Source: Schleiferia thermophila (GTDB lineage: Bacteria; Bacteroidota; Bacteroidia; Flavobacteriales; Schleiferiaceae). From it: DNA of 64,000 nt. A program made the position numbers and the translations under genes. The first letter of the stretch is position 1; each line of letters starts with the position of its first letter. The stretch lies in the NCBI RefSeq assembly GCF_003337435.1, contig NZ_QPJS01000001.1, positions 1,047,998 to 1,111,997 of the forward strand, given 5' to 3'. Positions 18,519 to 27,741 of the stretch are shown here, piece by piece. The notes under the pieces are model-generated. The model was not told the origin of the DNA and did not search any database. It was given only the letters and a program-made list of their open reading frames with translations.

Positions 18519-21500
18519 CTAATTGGTAGAATCATCTGCCAATGATTTTAAGATATTAATCAACTGATAAAGGTCCATTGGCTTTTTGATGACCATATCA
18601 AAGCCTGCTGACTTACACCGCTCCATAGTCTCAGGCATCACATCGGCAGTGACGGCTGCGACTTTAACATGTTTGGTGGTAGCCAGATTATTGCTACTCC
18701 TTATGTATTCAAGGCAAGTAAATCCATCCATTACAGGCATGTGAAGGTCCATCAAAATAAGGTCGTATCGGTTGACAGTTGCTTTTTCAATAGCCTCTTT
18801 TCCATTTCCAGCCACATCAAATTTATACCCATATTTACTCAAAATATTCCCTAGTAACCGTTGATTTATTATATTGTCTTCTACAATGAGAATTACTGTA
18901 TCATTAGATACTGATTTATTAGTACTTTTATCGGTTACAGAATTAATTTCAATTTCCGTATCTGACAGATTATTTTTATCCTTATCCTCAATTTGAATTG
19001 GAATTTTCAAATAAAAAATACTTCCTACATCTTTTGTGGATTCATAGGAAAGTTCACCCTGTAACAATTCGACAAACTTTTTAGTTAATGCCAGGCCTAG
19101 ACCGGTGCCCTGAAACTCTTTATTAAATTCCCTGTATTCCTGTTCAAAGGTTTTAAACATTTTTGGTTTAAAATCCTCTGAAATACCAATACCAGTATCG
19201 TGGATTTCCGCCATCAACTGATTGCCATCTACACGCAGATATACTCTCACACCTCCCACTTTTGTAAACTTTATTGCATTGGATATCAAATTATTAAAAA
19301 TTTGATGTAATACGTTTACATCCGTGTATACAAGCAACTCCTTATCATAGTCATGTTCAATTTTGAAAAATATGTTTTTTTTCTTTGCCCATATACTAAA
19401 CATTTTGTAGATATTTTCAAAAAAGTCAAATAAATGTATTGTCTTGAATTTAAGAGTGAATTTAGCATCGGTAATTTTAGAATAGTCTAAAATATCGTTT
19501 ACCAGATTGAGCAGGCTTCTGGCCGAAAAAAGGATTGTATTTGTGTATTCTTTTGATTTTTCATCGAGGTTTTCATCCATTAAAAGCTCACAGAATCCAA
19601 TGATAGCATTGAGAGGAGTTCTGATTTCATGGCTCATATTGCTAAGAAACAAGCTTTTAGCCTTAGCCGATTCATTGGCTTGATGATTAAGTTCAGTGAG
19701 TTCGCTTTGTACCGTTTTTAAATCAGTAATTTCAACACCAACACAAAGAAGTCCACTTTCTTGATTCTGTATTTCAAAAGGAATTTTATAGGTTAAAAAC
19801 CATTTGGTTTCATTATTTTTTGTGAATGTCTCTTCAAATACATGAAGTTTGTTATCTTTAAATACTCTTTCATCGTTTAATGTCCAAACAACAAGTTCAC
19901 TTTCGACAGCACCAAGTTGTTGAGCATTTTTATTCACTATATCTGAAGGATCGGAAAATCCGAATAAATCTGCAGTAGCTTTATTAGCAAGATATACAGA
20001 ACCATCTTTGCGTTTAATATATATAAGAGTAGGACTGATATCCAGAATTTTTTGCATCAGTTCTTTTTGTTTTCTCAATTCTTCCTGAAATATTACTTTA
20101 TCGGTAATATCAAGCGAATATCCGAGAATTAAAATTTTTTCCTGTTCGATTTTAATCAATTTTTTTCCAGCTAAGATATATTCATTGCCCCAAGGTGTTA
20201 TTAGTTTTTGTTCGTATTTGTACTCTCCTTGTTCAATGGCAATCAAATCACTTTTTCTGTATTCTTCGGCAAGTTCCTTGGGATAGATTTCATGGTCAAG
20301 CTTACCAAGAATTTCTTCGCGTGTTTTATTTATATAAGACAACATTAAATTGTTACCAAAGAAATACTTGCCTTCTGTATTTTTAAGAAAGATGCTAACG
20401 GGTAAATTATTTAGGATTTCTTCATACATAAATTTAATTCTATTAACTTCAACCTCAGCAATTTTTTGTGAAGTTATATCTGTTCCATAACCCAATATAA
20501 ACAGTATTTCATTGTTTACATCAAGGATTGGTTTGAGTTTTCGTAGATGAAATTTTTGTTCACCGTTCACATTAAATTGTTCAATCCATTCAACTTCACA
20601 TTTCTTTTCAATAACTTCTGATTTTTTAGCATTTCGCTGATTAAAAATATCGACCGGAAGATTTCGTATCTTAAAGTAGTCATAATCTGTCTTCCCAATA
20701 ATCCATTTTCTTCTGTTTTCATCTTTTATGGCATATTTATTTACAAAAATATATTTAAATTCTTTATCTAATACGGCTACATCAGATGGCAAATGGTCAA
20801 GTATGGTATCATAAAATTCTTTTTGCTCAACGAGCTGTTTGTTGATTTCAATTTGATTGGTAAGGTCCAATAGATAACCAACTAAATTATTTGAAGTTTC
20901 GTCTATTCGTCCATAAAATTTATAATATTTATTTTTGTGCTGAAATTCATAAGTATTTACCTCTGATTTATGTTCAAAACAATCAATGACAAAATCCATC
21001 CATTGATGGGGTACATATTGATCGATATTTAATGAAAAATCTGCAATAAACTTTATATTAGCATAAACTATTTTTCCGTTTGAATCAATTTCCACTATTG
21101 GAATTGGACTTTCTTCTGCAATGCCTGCAAGTTTTTTGGTCTGTATCAGAAGGTTTTTATGTTCTGTTTCATCTGAAACAATCAGTAATACACTGTTAAT
21201 TGAATTTTTAATATCAACAGGAAGATAATGAAGTTTAATCCATAATTCTGTATTGTTTTTTAATGATATTTTTCTTTCCACAATGGTCTGCTGACCTGCA
21301 TATGCCATATCAATCGCTTTTTTTACGCGATCCTTATCTTCTTCGAATGAAAAATCAAATATGCTGTCGCCTGTAGTAAAAGATTTATTAAATATGGATC
21401 TTACAATATTGGAAAATCTATAATTAGTTGTTGTGATTTTATATTCTTTGTCAATTTGTAATACCAGTTGTGGAATTGTATAAATTATTGTAATAATATT

Positions 21501-22037
21501 GGCTTGATTCTCCAGAAGTGATTTTTCTTTTCTGTAATTTTTTAAAGCTATGATACCGAGTAAATAACTTATAAGCAAAAACGAAAAGACATAATTTAGG
21601 ATGTAAAACAATTTATATTCTGTAGTAAATTGAATATCGGTTTTAAAAAAAAGCAATATAGCAATCAGTAAAAAAGTAATCATCACGATGAGAGATACTG
21701 ACCTCCTTAAATTTTTCTCATCATTTAAAGTAAGTACATAAATATAGGCCAATAGTGGAAATATATAAAGACTCACTCCATTGAGATAGTTTCTATTGGT
21801 AATAGAAAAGAGTATAACTCCTGCAATGGAAGTAAAAAATATAATACGACTAATATTGTATTTGCCTACTTTTGAGAAGTAATAAGACAATAGCATAAAC
21901 ATTACTAGAATGGATGAAAGAAATGCAACTTCTCTGATTCCCAGTAAATAAATAATTGGTGTATAAAAAGCAACGGTTATGGCAGCAAAAAAAGAATACG
22001 ATCTGAGTAATTTACTCAGAAATTGAGTTTCATTCAT
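18519..22037 (-). CDS. Membrane-bound hybrid sensor histidine kinase with multiple PAS domains and a receiver domain
   Basis: The 1172-residue protein has about six membrane segments in residues 18-166, then a row of about five PAS-like domains (roughly 185-290, 300-395, 410-530, 535-655, 660-785), several ending in the IGYGTDITSQK / LGYSLDITDK type of C-terminal motif. The histidine kinase core has SNMSHEIRTPLNAIIGF with His803, an N box NLISNAIKFT, and G boxes HDTGIGI and GTGLGLALTKKF. A C-terminal receiver has VILIVEDN and LILMDLHMPVMDG with Asp1097 and the KKP lysine. No HPt domain or separate response regulator is adjacent, so the output is unknown. It probably senses a redox or small-molecule signal through its PAS domains. 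Confidence 0.92.
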   Translation of the reverse strand: MNETQFLSKLLRSYSFFAAITVAFYTPIIYLLGIREVAFLSSILVMFMLLSYYFSKVGKYNISRIIFFTSIAGVILFSITNRNYLNGVSLYIFPLLAYIYVLTLNDEKNLRRSVSLIVMITFLLIAILLFFKTDIQFTTEYKLFYILNYVFSFLLISYLLGIIALKNYRKEKSLLENQANIITIIYTIPQLVLQIDKEYKITTTNYRFSNIVRSIFNKSFTTGDSIFDFSFEEDKDRVKKAIDMAYAGQQTIVERKISLKNNTELWIKLHYLPVDIKNSINSVLLIVSDETEHKNLLIQTKKLAGIAEESPIPIVEIDSNGKIVYANIKFIADFSLNIDQYVPHQWMDFVIDCFEHKSEVNTYEFQHKNKYYKFYGRIDETSNNLVGYLLDLTNQIEINKQLVEQKEFYDTILDHLPSDVAVLDKEFKYIFVNKYAIKDENRRKWIIGKTDYDYFKIRNLPVDIFNQRNAKKSEVIEKKCEVEWIEQFNVNGEQKFHLRKLKPILDVNNEILFILGYGTDITSQKIAEVEVNRIKFMYEEILNNLPVSIFLKNTEGKYFFGNNLMLSYINKTREEILGKLDHEIYPKELAEEYRKSDLIAIEQGEYKYEQKLITPWGNEYILAGKKLIKIEQEKILILGYSLDITDKVIFQEELRKQKELMQKILDISPTLIYIKRKDGSVYLANKATADLFGFSDPSDIVNKNAQQLGAVESELVVWTLNDERVFKDNKLHVFEETFTKNNETKWFLTYKIPFEIQNQESGLLCVGVEITDLKTVQSELTELNHQANESAKAKSLFLSNMSHEIRTPLNAIIGFCELLMDENLDEKSKEYTNTILFSARSLLNLVNDILDYSKITDAKFTLKFKTIHLFDFFENIYKMFSIWAKKKNIFFKIEHDYDKELLVYTDVNVLHQIFNNLISNAIKFTKVGGVRVYLRVDGNQLMAEIHDTGIGISEDFKPKMFKTFEQEYREFNKEFQGTGLGLALTKKFVELLQGELSYESTKDVGSIFYLKIPIQIEDKDKNNLSDTEIEINSVTDKSTNKSVSNDTVILIVEDNIINQRLLGNILSKYGYKFDVAGNGKEAIEKATVNRYDLILMDLHMPVMDGFTCLEYIRSSNNLATTKHVKVAAVTADVMPETMERCKSAGFDMVIKKPMDLYQLINILKSLADDSTN

Positions 22038-22058
22038 ATACTTAATTTCTTGAGATGT

Positions 22059-22385
22059 TTATTTATTTTTTGGATTCAATGGTTCTTTTCCCCGAATAAT
22101 ATCAAAAAACATAATAAAATCAGATGCCAGACTATATCCTGGGTATTTAAATGTGGCTGGTTTATTTTTCTCAAAAAAGAAGTGACCCACCCAGGCAAAA
22201 CCATATCCAAGTACAGGAATTATAGCCAAATAAATCCAGTTAAATGTGACTAAAAAAGTAATGAAACTGATAATTACCAATCCGGTGCCTACAAAGTGTA
22301 AGGCCCTGCAATTGGGGTTTTGATGTTCTGATAAATAAAAGGGATAAAACTCTTTCAGAGATGTATATTTTTTATCCGCATTCAT
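22059..22385 (-). CDS. DUF962 / Mpo1-like membrane protein
   Basis: The 108-residue protein has the motif FYPFYLSEHQNPNCRALHFVGT (first His pair region) and AWVGHFFFEKNKPATFKYP with further His, plus two hydrophobic segments. These are the marks of the DUF962/Mpo1 family, whose yeast member is an Fe-dependent dioxygenase acting on 2-hydroxy fatty acids. Histidines H20, H30 and H68 are candidate metal ligands. Role in this organism is inferred only by family. It starts in divergent orientation to the isoaspartyl peptidase gene and precedes the hybrid kinase gene by 21 bp. Confidence 0.8.
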   Translation of the reverse strand: MNADKKYTSLKEFYPFYLSEHQNPNCRALHFVGTGLVIISFITFLVTFNWIYLAIIPVLGYGFAWVGHFFFEKNKPATFKYPGYSLASDFIMFFDIIRGKEPLNPKNK

Positions 22386-22392
22386 AGCTTTG
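22385..22392 (+). promoter_or_regulatory. Candidate -7 box of the isoaspartyl peptidase promoter
   Basis: TAGCTTTG matches TAnnTTTG, 26 bp before the ATG at 22419; its first base overlaps the start codon of the divergent DUF962 gene. No clear -33 element. Confidence 0.4.
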
Positions 22393-22418
22393 CGTTTTTC
22401 AACAAAATTATTTAATAA

Positions 22419-23378
22419 ATGAAAATATCAAAAACCCTTGTTGTGTTTTCATACTATGTGATAAGCTTAATGCCTATTCTCGCGCAAAACAAACCCTTTG
22501 GATTGGTGATTCACGGAGGTGCCGGAGACTTTAATCTGAGAAAAAACCCGGAACTCGCGGAAGTTTACAGAGCAAGCCTTCGCTATGCTCTTGACAGCGG
22601 ATATCGAATGCTGACAAACGGACATAAGGCTGAGGATGTGGTAGTTGCTGTCATAGAAATTCTGGAAAACGATACACTTTTCAATGCTGGAAAAGGTGCC
22701 GTACTAACAAAAGAGGGCCATGCAGAGTTAGACGCCTCTATCATGACAGGTCATGACCTAGCAGCAGGAGCTGTTTGTGGCGTCAGATATATTAAAAATC
22801 CGATTAAAGCTGCTCAACTGGTAAAAAACCGCAGTTCACATGTGCTGCTTTCAGGTCCGGGAGCCGAGCGATTTGCATTTTCAAATGGTCTTGACAGCGT
22901 CGCAAATGAGTTTTTCATCACTGAAAAAACCAAAATACGCTGGCGTGAACTCAAAGAATCTGAAAAATTTGGCACGGTAGGATGCGTAGTACTCGATCAA
23001 TGGGGCAACCTTGCTGCTGGTACATCTACTGGTGGTATGATGATGAAAAATTTCGGAAGAATTGGCGATGCGCCAATCATAGGTGCCGGAACATACGCAC
23101 AAAATGAGGTAATTGCCATAAGCTGTACTGGCCACGGAGAATTTTTCATCCGACAAGTAGCAGCCTATCAGGTGGCTGCACGAATAATGTACAAAAAGCA
23201 AGCACCTGCAAAAGCTATTCAGCAAACCTTAGCTACCATCAAAAAATTAGGGGGTACAGGGGGTATGATTGCCATTGATCCAAAAGGCCGACTATACTCA
23301 GACTTCACAACCAATGGAATGTTTAGGGCTGGAAAAAATAGTCTTGGCAATTACTTCGTCAAAATCCATGAAGAATAA
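22419..23378 (+). CDS. Isoaspartyl peptidase / L-asparaginase (Ntn-hydrolase), exported
   Basis: The 319-residue protein begins with a signal peptide (residues 1-22, ending near PILAQ), then LVIHGGAG, the hallmark of plant-type asparaginases. The autocleavage site is GTVGCVVLD, giving an N-terminal catalytic Thr186, with GNLAAGTSTGGMMMKN and GTYAQNEVIAISCTGHGEFF in the beta subunit. The precursor cleaves itself into alpha and beta chains and removes isoaspartyl residues from peptides. The signal peptide places it in the periplasm or outside. It is monocistronic, convergent with terC. Confidence 0.92.
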   Translation: MKISKTLVVFSYYVISLMPILAQNKPFGLVIHGGAGDFNLRKNPELAEVYRASLRYALDSGYRMLTNGHKAEDVVVAVIEILENDTLFNAGKGAVLTKEGHAELDASIMTGHDLAAGAVCGVRYIKNPIKAAQLVKNRSSHVLLSGPGAERFAFSNGLDSVANEFFITEKTKIRWRELKESEKFGTVGCVVLDQWGNLAAGTSTGGMMMKNFGRIGDAPIIGAGTYAQNEVIAISCTGHGEFFIRQVAAYQVAARIMYKKQAPAKAIQQTLATIKKLGGTGGMIAIDPKGRLYSDFTTNGMFRAGKNSLGNYFVKIHEE

Positions 23379-23394
23379 GGAATAAAAATTAAAG

Positions 23395-24120
23395 TCAACC
23401 TCTTTGGCTTTGTCTTTTTAGCAATTTTAGGTTTAACATTTCGACAAAGACCGAAAATGCCATCGCAAAATAGATATAGCCTTTGGGAATTCCCTTATCA
23501 AAACTTTCCATCAAAAGCGAAACCCCAATCAAAAGGAGAAAACTCAATGCGAGAACTTTTACGGTCGGATGTTTTTCGACAAACGCCGAGACCGAACGAA
23601 CCGAAAACATCATTACCAGGATGGCCAGAATTACCGCCACGATCATAACCCATAGCTGATTGGCCATCCCAATGGCTGTAATGACACTATCCAGGGAGAA
23701 TACAACATCCAGCAGTATTATCTGTGTGATTACTGAAGTTAATGTAATGGTTTTCATCGCAATAGAACCTTCCTCACGCAGATCTCCCTCAAGCTTATGA
23801 TGAATTTCTACGGTACTTTTATAGATTAGAAACAGACCTCCGAAAAAGAGGATGAGGTCCCTGCCAGAGACTTCTCTGGTAGCCTTATCCGCCAGGTCAA
23901 ATGGCAATTCGAATATGGGGGAAGTCAAACCCATAATCCAATTCAGTGACAACAGTAAAAGAATCCTTGTACCCATGGCGAACGAAAGCCCAATTTTTCG
24001 CGCTTTGTCTTGCTGATGTACAGGCAACCTGGACGACAAAATACTGATGAAAATGATGTTGTCAATCCCCAAAACGATCTCCATGACCGTCAGAGTAACC
24101 AAAGCAATGAATGCATCCAT
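23395..24120 (-). CDS. TerC-family integral membrane protein
   Basis: The start at ATG 24118-24120 (MDAFIALVTLTVMEIVLGID) is chosen because it begins at the first membrane helix; upstream in-frame codons read through a region carrying the scoA promoter. The 241-residue protein has about seven hydrophobic segments and the conserved acidic motifs EIVLGIDNIIFI and LLDVVFSLDSVITAIGM inside helices. TerC proteins are linked to metal ion efflux, for example manganese loading of exported proteins. The old name from tellurite resistance is not evidence of that function here, as no other ter genes are present. Confidence 0.88.
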   Translation of the reverse strand: MDAFIALVTLTVMEIVLGIDNIIFISILSSRLPVHQQDKARKIGLSFAMGTRILLLLSLNWIMGLTSPIFELPFDLADKATREVSGRDLILFFGGLFLIYKSTVEIHHKLEGDLREEGSIAMKTITLTSVITQIILLDVVFSLDSVITAIGMANQLWVMIVAVILAILVMMFSVRSVSAFVEKHPTVKVLALSFLLLIGVSLLMESFDKGIPKGYIYFAMAFSVFVEMLNLKLLKRQSQRG

Positions 24121-24215
24121 ACTAAAAAAAGCTGGTAAATCTGGAAATAAACAGTTTGACAGGCCAATTAAAGCCGGTGTGCAAAATTTGTTTTTATCAC
24201 ATATCAATAAAAATT

Positions 24216-24223
24216 TACATTTG
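24216..24223 (+). promoter_or_regulatory. Candidate -7 box upstream of scoA
   Basis: TACATTTG matches TAnnTTTG, 20 bp before the ATG at 24244. TTTG at 24187-24190 lies 25 bp upstream, a longer spacer than usual. Confidence 0.45.
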
Positions 24224-24243
24224 CCAGTAAATCAATTTAAAGA

Positions 24244-24954
24244 ATGATTAACAAAGCAGTTAGAAATGCAGTGGAAGCTATACAAGGCCTTAAAGACGGG
24301 ATGACCGTGATGTTTGGAGGTTTTGGGCTTTGTGGAATACCGGAAAATGCCATATCAGCCATCCGAAGTGCAGGTATTAAAAATCTTACCTGCATAAGCA
24401 ACAATGCCGGAGTTGATGATTTTGGTCTGGGATTATTGCTGCAAACCAGACAGATAAAAAAAATGATTTCTTCGTATGTAGGTGAAAATGAAGAATTTGA
24501 GCGACAGATGCTCAGCGGGGAGCTCGAAGTAGAGCTCATACCTCAGGGGACTTTAGCGGAACGCTGCAGGGCTGCCGGCGCCGGTATCCCAGCCTTTTAT
24601 ACACCAGCAGGCTACGGTACTGAAGTAGCTGTGGGAAAGGAAGTAAAAGTTTTCAATGGTAAGCCCCATATTTTGGAATACGCATTTGAGGCGGACTTTG
24701 CTTTTGTGAAAGCTTGGAAAGGCGATACAGCAGGAAATCTTATTTACAAAGGCACTGCATTGAATTTTAATCATGTGATGGCGATGGCTGGAAAAATAAC
24801 AGTGGCGGAAGTTGAAGAATTGGTGCCTGCAGGCGCTCTTGACCCAAATTTCATTCACACGCCAGGCATTTTTGTACAAAGAATCTTTCAAGGTGCCCAT
24901 TACGAAAAAAGAATCGAACAGCGGACTGTTCGGAAAAAGGATTTGGTTGTTTGA
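24244..24954 (+). CDS. scoA: 3-oxoacid CoA-transferase subunit A
   Basis: The 236-residue protein has the CoA-transferase family I subunit A pattern: [63 protein letters not shown] and [26 protein letters not shown]. With subunit B it moves CoA between succinyl-CoA and acetoacetate. Subunit B carries the catalytic Glu and normally follows at once; here the next gene is an unrelated amidotransferase and no scoB is found in the window. The partner must be elsewhere on the genome, or the protein has another partner. Confidence 0.92.
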   Translation: MINKAVRNAVEAIQGLKDGMTVMFGGFGLCGIPENAISAIRSAGIKNLTCISNNAGVDDFGLGLLLQTRQIKKMISSYVGENEEFERQMLSGELEVELIPQGTLAERCRAAGAGIPAFYTPAGYGTEVAVGKEVKVFNGKPHILEYAFEADFAFVKAWKGDTAGNLIYKGTALNFNHVMAMAGKITVAEVEELVPAGALDPNFIHTPGIFVQRIFQGAHYEKRIEQRTVRKKDLVV

Positions 24955-25079
24955 CTTTAAGAAATAATCCTATTTGTATCAAATATCTGATTAAATCACT
25001 CAAAGCAAAACCAAACACTTATGAAAATTTCATCCAATAATCCGGTAAAACTTTGTCAATGGTCTAATGTAATATATTA

Positions 25080-25958
25080 ATGAATACACTGTCAAAAGAT
25101 TTATACGACAACAGTTTTAAAATAGCCATCCTGGATATGTACCTCGGCGAACCCAATCAGGGAAAGCCTGGAATATACTCCATAATACATGATTTCTGCG
25201 CAGAAAATAATCTAAAACCCATCATTAGAGAATATGATACCAGAGGAAAAGGCGATGTTCCTGACTTAAATTATGATGCTTATATATCAACCGGTGGTCC
25301 TGGTAGTCCGATAGATAGTGAAGGAAGCCAATGGGAAGAAGCCTATTTTTCGTTTATCGAAAAACTGAGACAGCACAACCGGCTTTATCCAAAAAAAAGA
25401 AAACTACTTTTTCTGATCTGCCACAGTTTTCAGATTTTTGTTAGACACTATGGATTAGGAAAATTATCGAAGAGAAAATCAACTTCCTTTGGGATTTTCC
25501 CTATACACAAAACCGCTGACGGCAAAGAAGACAGATATTTAAAAGACCTTCCAGATCCCTTTTGGGCAGTTGATAGTAGGGATTATCAAATTACTGAACC
25601 CAATGAGAAAGCCCTGCTGCTGATGGGAAGTAAGATTTTATGTGTCGAAAAATTAAGACCTCATGTAAGACTCGAAAGAGCCATCATGTGTATGCGTTTT
25701 GACCAGGAAATATTCGGAACTCAATTTCATCCGGAAGCAAATGTGGAAGGAATGCTCACCTATCTGCAAAATCCGGAAAAGAAAAAATATATCATCGACA
25801 CGTATGGAGAAGACAAATACTATGATATGCTCAAAAAAATCAATGACTCCGACAAAATAATCCTTACGAGAGATACAATATTAATGAATTTTTTAAAAGA
25901 AGCAAATACTATCAGAAAAAATAACTACATGGCTTATGTACAAGAAGTACAGAGATGA
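25080..25958 (+). CDS. Class I glutamine amidotransferase-like protein
   Basis: The 292-residue protein is built around a class I amidotransferase fold: YDAYISTGGPGSPID (oxyanion-type loop), nucleophile Cys114 in LFLICHSFQ, and His217/Glu219 in GTQFHPEANVEG, a complete triad. A C-terminal extension of about 70 residues is not part of the usual domain. Such proteins release ammonia from glutamine for a partner synthetase. The next gene, overlapping by 23 bp, encodes an ATP-grasp-like protein, so the pair may form an amide-making enzyme. The substrate is unknown; I do not recognise a named pathway. Confidence 0.8.
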   Translation: MNTLSKDLYDNSFKIAILDMYLGEPNQGKPGIYSIIHDFCAENNLKPIIREYDTRGKGDVPDLNYDAYISTGGPGSPIDSEGSQWEEAYFSFIEKLRQHNRLYPKKRKLLFLICHSFQIFVRHYGLGKLSKRKSTSFGIFPIHKTADGKEDRYLKDLPDPFWAVDSRDYQITEPNEKALLLMGSKILCVEKLRPHVRLERAIMCMRFDQEIFGTQFHPEANVEGMLTYLQNPEKKKYIIDTYGEDKYYDMLKKINDSDKIILTRDTILMNFLKEANTIRKNNYMAYVQEVQR

Positions 25959-27138
25959 TTTTAACAGAAAATTTTCACAGGAGAAATATGTTCGGTTTCT
26001 TGACAGATTGTTTAAAGATTTTGACTATAAAATACCTTTCAGAATAGCTGAAACTCCAGTTTTTTTTGAATCCAAATATAAAAATTTATTTCTCTCAGCT
26101 GCAAGCGATATTCTAGACCAGATTCTTACCATTGATCTAGAAGAAATAACCAGAAATAAAATACCAGAAAGATATCAGCTCCCGGGAGATGACGGAAAGC
26201 CACATTTCATAGCCATTGATTTTGGTCTGACGCAAGACGAGGATGGAAATATTGTTCCAAAGCTTATTGAGCTTCAAGGATTTCCCTCCCTTTTTTGTTA
26301 TCAGCCGTGGCTGTACAACCACTACAAAGACTTTTTCGAATTACCTGACAACTTAACGCCTTATTTTCTTGGAGATTCCGAGAAAGAATATTTTGAAATT
26401 CTTCGCAAAATCATTGTTGGAGATTGCGATCCGCAACAGGTAATTTTACTGGAAATTGAACCCGAAAAACAGAATACAGCTATTGACTTTTTTGTTACAA
26501 AGAAAATCTTTGGAATTGATTACGTTTGCCTGACAAAAGTGTATGGTAAAGGAAACAAATTATACTATAATAAAGACGGAAAAGCAATACAAATCAAAAG
26601 AATATACAACCGGGTAATTTTCGATGAACTAGACCAAAGAAGAGATTTAAATCTTTCAATAGATTTTAACAAAACATATGATGTGAAATGGATTACTCAT
26701 CCCAACTGGTTTTTTAAAATATCAAAACTTCTTTTACCAGAAATTAAGAGCAAATATTCGCCCGAATGTATAAAATTAAATGAGGAGCAAAACATACCAG
26801 ATAATCTGGAAAATTATGTATTAAAACCTCTCTTTAGCTTCTCAGGAAGTGGAGTTGTTTTCAATGTAAAAGAAGAGGATATATTACAAATACCGAAAGC
26901 AGAAAGGTCCAATTACATTCTTCAGGAGAAAGTACCATATGCCCGCCTGATTGAAGACCCTGATGACGTTCAAAAATCAAAAGCCGAACTGAGAATTTTG
27001 TACGTATGGCCCGAAGATCAGCAACAACCGATACCTATGATCAACCTGATGCGCCTTAGCAAGGGCGAGATGATCGGAGTAAAGTACAATAAAAACAAAA
27101 CCTGGGTAGGAGGCAGTATAGGTTTATTTGAGAAGTAA
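25936..27138 (+). CDS. ATP-grasp-like protein paired with the amidotransferase
   Basis: The 400-residue protein is not one I can name. Features suggest an ATP-grasp ligase: YVLKPLFSFSGSGVVF with Lys297 and a glycine-rich loop (304-306), a hinge-like ILQEKVPYARLIE (Glu331), KAELRILYVWPE (Glu351/Arg353) and a metal-site-like IPMINLMRLSKGEM (Asn370). The N-terminal half has IAIDFGLTQDEDGNIVPKL followed by IELQGFPS, a likely substrate domain. The start ATG 25936 overlaps the upstream amidotransferase gene, pointing to tight coupling. I infer ATP-dependent amidation or ligation of a carboxylate with ammonia from the partner. It converges on a LysE-type exporter gene with a 15-bp overlap. Confidence 0.6.
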   Translation: MYKKYRDDFNRKFSQEKYVRFLDRLFKDFDYKIPFRIAETPVFFESKYKNLFLSAASDILDQILTIDLEEITRNKIPERYQLPGDDGKPHFIAIDFGLTQDEDGNIVPKLIELQGFPSLFCYQPWLYNHYKDFFELPDNLTPYFLGDSEKEYFEILRKIIVGDCDPQQVILLEIEPEKQNTAIDFFVTKKIFGIDYVCLTKVYGKGNKLYYNKDGKAIQIKRIYNRVIFDELDQRRDLNLSIDFNKTYDVKWITHPNWFFKISKLLLPEIKSKYSPECIKLNEEQNIPDNLENYVLKPLFSFSGSGVVFNVKEEDILQIPKAERSNYILQEKVPYARLIEDPDDVQKSKAELRILYVWPEDQQQPIPMINLMRLSKGEMIGVKYNKNKTWVGGSIGLFEK

Positions 27139-27741
27139 TCCCTTGCCTACCAATATAGTCCCAAAAACTCCTAAAACAAAAGAGACAATGCCGTTTAGGC
27201 GCTTCAAATGTCGCTCTGTCAAGTATTGTCGCATTTTTCTGGCGAAGAGTATCTTTACAATATCTACAGTGAAATAGGTGCCAAGGGTTAAGCCGAAATA
27301 CAACCACATGTATGTATTTTGAAAAGCGTATTTGTTACCGATAATGATTGTACTCGTAAGCCAATACGCTAGCACACCTACATTTAAAAAATTAATCAAA
27401 AAGCCCTTGAAAAAATTTTTTGAAAAGTTCGATTGAATTGTAAAACTTCGAACGTCAATATTTCTCTTTCTAAAAAATGAAAAAGCTGCATAAAAAAGGA
27501 TTATACATCCACCGACTATATAAACATATTTGTTGCCAGCAACAGAGCTCAACAATTGTTCGCTTCCGTAAAAGGCAAGTGCGATTAGAAGTATATCCGA
27601 TATCAGCACACCAAAATTGAAAACCAATGCCTTCAGAGCTCCTTGATAAATACTTGTTTCTAAAAGAATTAGAAACACAGGACCTACCATAAAACTCAAT
27701 GTAAGGCCTAACAAAATGGCTGCAGAAACCAGCTCTATCAC
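27124..27741 (-). CDS. LysE/RhtB-family transporter
   Basis: The 205-residue protein has about six membrane helices and the family N-terminus LLGLTLSFMVGPVFLILLETS followed by GALKALVFNFGVLISDILLI. LysE proteins export amino acids or small metabolites. It starts with GTG overlapping the stop of the upstream coiled-coil gene by one base and ends inside the end of the convergent ATP-grasp-like gene. A role in exporting that pair's product is possible but unproven because the genes are on opposite strands. Confidence 0.82.
   Translation of the reverse strand: MIELVSAAILLGLTLSFMVGPVFLILLETSIYQGALKALVFNFGVLISDILLIALAFYGSEQLLSSVAGNKYVYIVGGCIILFYAAFSFFRKRNIDVRSFTIQSNFSKNFFKGFLINFLNVGVLAYWLTSTIIIGNKYAFQNTYMWLYFGLTLGTYFTVDIVKILFARKMRQYLTERHLKRLNGIVSFVLGVFGTILVGKGLLLK

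Noticed and set aside
23395-24120. Tellurite resistance gene
   Set aside because: TerC-family proteins are widespread and no terZABDE genes are present.
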